A stretch of 7,295 bases of DNA. It comes from Gammaproteobacteria bacterium (GTDB lineage: Bacteria > Pseudomonadota > Gammaproteobacteria > Chromatiales > Chromatiaceae). A program made the translations under genes and the position numbers. Each line of letters opens with the position of its first letter. The stretch's first letter is position 1. The stretch covers positions 1-7,295 of the forward strand of contig SBFV01000370.1 of assembly GCA_006227775.1 (NCBI GenBank), written 5' to 3'. The notes under the pieces are model-generated. The model made no database searches. It was not told the DNA's origin and saw only the letters and a list, made by a program, of their open reading frames with translations. Of the stretch, positions 4,908-7,295 are shown one piece after another.

Positions 4908-5224
4908 GGTTCATGCTCCTTTATGCCGACAAGGGAAGAGCTGCGGTTCAGGTCCTCGCCGATCAGGCACAGAGGAGCCTGATTTCCTGACGTTCGGACT
5001 GCCCGGCGTCGTGGAAGGCCAGGACCACCAGGGCCAGGGCGAGGAGAAAGGGGGGCGGGATGCGTCGCCGACGGTCGCGCCAGCGAGGGTCATGCCGATC
5101 CAGTAGCGCCAAAATCAGAGGGGCGAATACCTGGGCATCGCATGACACGAGCGCATACACAGACGGGTTGAGGCAGAATAGGGCATTGCCGATCCATCGA
5201 CAGCGGATTGATTTTGTGGGGAAT
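4908..5224. other. Reductase/tRNA-Val intergenic region, no firm gene
   Basis: I see no convincing gene in these 317 bp. The minus strand has a long open frame from the tRNA to a TGA at 4963-4965. Its first usable codon is a GTG at 5158-5160 without a Shine-Dalgarno, giving 65 residues with one hydrophobic stretch (PPFLLALALVVLAF). A 7-bp inverted repeat, ATCAGGC/GCCTGAT with an 8-nt loop (4962-4983), overlaps its stop; it lacks a T-run on the minus strand, so it is at best a weak terminator. The frame could be a small membrane protein, a gene relic or chance. Confidence 0.3.
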
Positions 5225-5299
5225 TGGTGGGCGCAGCTGGGTTCGAACCAGCGACCCCTGCCGTGTGAAGACAGTGCTCTCCCGCTGAGCTATGCGCCC
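5225..5299 (-). tRNA. tRNA-Val(CAC)
   Basis: All arms fold: acceptor GGGCGCA with TGCGCCC (7/7 pairs), D arm GCTC/GAGC, anticodon stem CTGTC/GGCAG with loop TTCACAC, and T arm GCTGG-TTCGAAC-CCAGC. The anticodon CAC (5265-5267) reads the valine codon GTG. The discriminator is A and CCA is encoded at 5225-5227, as usual in gammaproteobacteria. A strong promoter lies directly upstream. No terminator is evident within 60 bp downstream, and no second copy of the tRNA 3' end occurs in the window, so it is not being used here as an integration site. Confidence 0.97.
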
Positions 5300-5313
5300 G
5301 ATTAGGGCTGCCT

Positions 5314-5342
5314 ATTCTAGGGAGTGGCCCAAAGGGCGTCAA
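5314..5342 (-). promoter_or_regulatory. Sigma-70 promoter of tRNA-Val
   Basis: On the minus strand, TTGACG (5337-5342) and TAGAAT (5314-5319) are separated by exactly 17 bp. The -10 element lies 14 bp before the mature tRNA 5' end, leaving a start point around 5307 and a short 5' leader. The bases after the -10 (GGCAGCC) are GC-rich, the kind of discriminator that makes stable-RNA promoters sensitive to ppGpp; that regulatory reading is inference. Confidence 0.8.
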
Positions 5343-5360
5343 ATTCGGTTGTCCCGGGTC

Positions 5361-5388
5361 GGGTGGCGTCGGGCGAGGGACGCCACCC
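5361..5388. repeat. Perfect 10-bp hairpin, REP-like intergenic palindrome
   Basis: GGGTGGCGTC (5361-5370) and GACGCCACCC (5379-5388) are perfect reverse complements around the 8-nt loop GGGCGAGG. There is no T-run on either side, so it is not an intrinsic terminator for tRNA or protein genes. Its arm and loop share the 12-mer TGGCGTCGGGCG with 3469-3480. Position between transcription units and GC-rich symmetry suggest a REP-type extragenic palindrome; only one full copy is in this window. Confidence 0.55.
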
Positions 5389-5488
5389 ATGCCTGCCCCT
5401 GGGCTCGACGACGGCATCCCCGCATTCGACACTCCCGCTGGACGGGCGGGAACCTCCTTGGCTCCACCGAGAAGCAAAAGCTCTAGGG

Positions 5489-5509
5489 AAAAACCCGATC
5501 GAGCCCGGG
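5489..5509 (-). terminator. Rho-independent terminator after the 79-residue gene
   Basis: Reading the minus strand, CCCGG and TCGGG pair (four GC pairs plus one G-U) around the loop GCTCGA, followed at once by five T residues (AAAAA at 5489-5493 on the plus strand). It starts 27 bases past the stop codon at 5536. The stem is short, so efficiency may be modest. It would end the prfC-ibaG-small gene transcription unit. Confidence 0.5.
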
Positions 5510-5535
5510 CCGTCCGCGGACCCGTGGCGGAAAAC

Positions 5536-5775
5536 TCATGGGTTCAGCCGGTAGTAATGGAAGGCCTCATCATCACGATAGTGGACGTCGGTCCAGCACT
5601 TGGGCAGGGGTTCACCGGAGCAGAACAGGAGATCGGCCTTGCGGAATTGCTCGGGATCCTGGAGCTCCTCACCGGCGTGGTAGCGGCCGATCAGCGCTTC
5701 ATGGAGGGGGTTGAACAGGTCACGCAGTCCCAGTACCTCGACGAGTTTGCCGCTGGCTTTGTGTTTGAGAAACAT
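5536..5775 (-). CDS. Conserved small protein of unknown function
   Basis: This 79-residue soluble protein starts MFLKHKASGKLVEVLGLRDL and contains FNPLHEALIGRYHAGEELQD (about 21-40), ADLLFCSGEPLPKCW and HYRDDEAFHYY near the end. It has no signal peptide or membrane segment. I recall similar short proteins in other sulfur-oxidising gammaproteobacteria, sometimes labelled acetyltransferase, but no acetyl-CoA-binding motif is visible and I would not use that name. ATG 5775 is preferred over the GTG at 5778 because AGAGGAGG lies six bases before the ATG and only three before the GTG. It is 89 bp downstream of the ibaG-like gene on the same strand and may share its transcript, with a terminator following. 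Confidence 0.8.
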   Translation of the reverse strand: MFLKHKASGKLVEVLGLRDLFNPLHEALIGRYHAGEELQDPEQFRKADLLFCSGEPLPKCWTDVHYRDDEAFHYYRLNP

Positions 5776-5864
5776 CACAGGCCTCCTCTACGGTTGATTG
5801 TTCACTCATTCTAAAGACAAGTATGACCCGCCCCATCGTGAAAGCCAGATTTTCGTGACTGGGA

Positions 5865-6107
5865 TCAGTCAGCCGGCTGGGCGGCCTGTTCCGGGGTCAG
5901 GGTCTTGATGGAAAGGGCATGTAATTCGCCACTTTCGATCTGGGGTCTGACCGTGGCCATGACCAGGCGTTGCCGTTCAATGGGGCTCTTGCCGACGAAG
6001 GCGGCGCTGACGACCAGGGCCTCGAAGTGGCTGCCGTCGCCGCTGACCTGGACGGTGGCATCGGCCAGGCCAGCGCGGATAAGTTGGACGATTGCTTGGG
6101 TTTCCAT
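5865..6107 (-). CDS. ibaG: BolA family protein, IbaG-like
   Basis: At 80 residues it has the BolA fold signature of the IbaG/YrbA branch: VSGDGSHFEALVV (about 21-33), a helix-turn stretch KSPIERQRLV, and HALSIKTLTPEQ (63-74). E. coli IbaG has the matching VSGDGSHF and IHAVSIKAYTP. BolA-type proteins bind monothiol glutaredoxins through a shared [2Fe-2S] cluster, with the histidine in HALSIK as a likely ligand, and act in iron-sulfur handling. The longer N-terminus and SESHF form of BolA itself are absent. In many relatives ibaG lies beside mla genes and murA; here it follows prfC by 48 bp on the same strand, so it may be co-transcribed with it. The start lacks a good Shine-Dalgarno, but no other start fits the family. 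Confidence 0.9.
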   Translation of the reverse strand: METQAIVQLIRAGLADATVQVSGDGSHFEALVVSAAFVGKSPIERQRLVMATVRPQIESGELHALSIKTLTPEQAAQPAD

Positions 6108-6155
6108 CGTGATTCAGGGTCGGTGAAGAAGGATAAAGGCCAAGGGCCGGCCAGG

Positions 6156-7295
6156 TCAGAGCTCCCGGGTCGCCAGGAAGCGGATGTCGGGCCAGCGTTC
6201 CTGGGTCAGGTTCAGGTTGACGCGGGTCGGGGCCAGGTAGACGAGCTGATTGTCGCCGTCCAGGGCCAGGTTTTCGTAGGCCTTGTCGCGCAAACGCTCC
6301 AGCATCTTGGGGTCATCGCAACCGATCCAGCGGGCGGTGTGGACGCCGACCGCCTCGAACACCGCCTCGACTCCGTACTCATCCTTGAGCCGGAAGGCGG
6401 CGACATCGAACTGGAGATTGCCCACGGCCCCCAAAATCATGTCGTTGTTTTTCAGCGGGCGGAAGACCTGGGTGGCGCCCTCCTCCGCCAGTTGCACCAC
6501 CCCCTTTTGCAGGGCCTTCATCTTCAGGGGGTCCTTGAGGACGACGCGGCGGAAGAGCTCGGGGGCGAAGAAGGGGATGCCAATGTACTTGAGGTCCTCG
6601 CCCTCGGTGAAGGTATCGCCGATCTGAATGGTGCCGTGGTTGTGCAGGCCGATGATGTCACCTGGCCAAGCCTCCTCGACCAGCAGGCGCTCGTCGGCCT
6701 GGAAGGTGAGGGCGTTGGCGATCTGCACCGTCTTGCCGATGCGGACATGGCGCATCTTCATGCCCTTGCGGTAGCCGCCGGAGCAGACGCGCAGGAAGGC
6801 GATGCGGTCCCGGTGGCCGGGGTCCATGTTCGCCTGGATCTTGAAGACAAAGCCGGTGAAGGCATCCTCCTCCGGCGCGACCTCCCGCTGCAGGGTGGCC
6901 CGGGGCCGTGGCGGCGGGGCATAGGCAACGAAGGCCCGCAACAGTTCCTCGACGCCGAAGTTGTTGATGGCGGAACCAAAGAAGACCGGGGTCTGGTCAC
7001 CGGCCAGGTAGGCGTCCAGATCCAGGGGATGACTGGCGCCGGCCACCAACTCCATATCCTCCCGCAACTCCGCCGCCTGATCACCCAGGAGATCATCCAA
7101 CCGCGGGTTGTCCAGGCCCTCGAGGACCTCCCCGGTACGGATGCGCCCGCCATGCTGGGCGCTGAAGAGATGGGTCTTGCCGTTACGCAGGTCGTAGACC
7201 CCCTTGAAACGCTTGCCGATGCCGATAGGCCAGGTGACGGGGGCGCAGCGGATCTTGAGCACCGCCTCGATCTCGTCGAGGATCTCGATGGGGTG
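6156..7295 (-). CDS. prfC: Peptide chain release factor 3 (RF3), partial (5' end beyond window)
   Basis: The open frame enters from the right edge and gives the C-terminal 379 residues, about the last 70% of a typical 529-residue RF3. RF3 is the GTPase that releases RF1/RF2 from the ribosome after termination. The first visible residues, HPIEILDEIEAVL, match the segment just after the G4 NKLD motif, so the P-loop and switch regions lie outside. Present in order are CAPVTWPIGIGKRFKGVYDL, TPVFFGSAINNFGVEELL, domain II (FTGFVFKIQANMDPGHRDR; LHNHGTIQIGDTFTEGE) and domain III (FAPELFRRVVLKDPLKMKAL; EEGATQVFRPL; GAVGNLQFDV). It ends in QERWPDIRFLATREL, close to the E. coli tail. The frame is intact throughout the visible part. 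ibaG follows after 48 bp. Confidence 0.98.
   Translation of the reverse strand, partial: HPIEILDEIEAVLKIRCAPVTWPIGIGKRFKGVYDLRNGKTHLFSAQHGGRIRTGEVLEGLDNPRLDDLLGDQAAELREDMELVAGASHPLDLDAYLAGDQTPVFFGSAINNFGVEELLRAFVAYAPPPRPRATLQREVAPEEDAFTGFVFKIQANMDPGHRDRIAFLRVCSGGYRKGMKMRHVRIGKTVQIANALTFQADERLLVEEAWPGDIIGLHNHGTIQIGDTFTEGEDLKYIGIPFFAPELFRRVVLKDPLKMKALQKGVVQLAEEGATQVFRPLKNNDMILGAVGNLQFDVAAFRLKDEYGVEAVFEAVGVHTARWIGCDDPKMLERLRDKAYENLALDGDNQLVYLAPTRVNLNLTQERWPDIRFLATREL

Noticed and set aside
4299..4982. 227-codon plus-strand frame opposite the reductase
   Set aside because: It is antisense to a clear Rossmann reductase and rich in H/R/Q as expected of a GC-driven shadow.
5225..5299. tRNA-Val as an attachment site for the nearby insertion
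   Set aside because: No duplicate of the tRNA 3' end is present and the inserted segment lies about 1 kb away with its own, unrelated repeats.
5115..5477. 120-codon minus frame across the tRNA and hairpin
   Set aside because: It reads through tRNA-Val, giving the typical tRNA-shadow peptide GVAGSNPAAPT, so it is not a gene.

Overview
This is a GC-rich bacterial chromosomal window, probably from a gammaproteobacterium. A purple sulfur bacterium of the Chromatiales is my best guess, from the style of the RF3, IbaG and reductase proteins, but no single marker proves it. There is no ribosomal operon, CRISPR array or recognisable transposase. Coding sequence is dense except around the tRNA and inside one inserted segment.

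Layout. Positions 1-485 (minus) hold the 5' part of a secreted Cys-X-Cys protein that runs off the left edge. Positions 677-1630 (plus) hold a 25-codon remnant of a DNA methyltransferase start with a perfect ribosome binding site, followed at once by an intact Fic-domain AMPylase-type gene. A pirin gene (1636-2487, minus) converges on Fic with a 5-bp gap. A MESH1-like HD hydrolase (2758-3357, plus) diverges from pirin. An NADP/F420-type Rossmann reductase (4272-4907, minus) originally faced the HD gene tail to tail. That junction is now split: a roughly 0.75-kb segment carrying a DUF2784 membrane protein (3754-4146) lies between two copies of a 172-bp direct repeat, and each repeat contains the overlapping 3' ends of both genes. 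Copy A keeps the HD frame intact and copy B keeps the reductase frame intact; the partner tail in each copy is a relic.

To the right is tRNA-Val(CAC) (5225-5299, minus) with a clear sigma-70 promoter. Beyond it lies a minus-strand cluster: release factor 3 (prfC, 5' end outside the window), an IbaG/BolA-family protein, and a 79-residue conserved small protein followed by a plausible Rho-independent terminator.

How it fits together. prfC, ibaG and the small gene may be co-transcribed housekeeping genes. The left two-thirds looks more plastic, with a decayed restriction-modification-type locus that left an orphan Fic gene and a duplication-flanked insertion. The left half of the insertion is hairpin-rich, has a G-quadruplex motif at its boundary and contains no recognised gene. 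These two scars are the most unusual things seen; no complete new defence or signalling system is visible.
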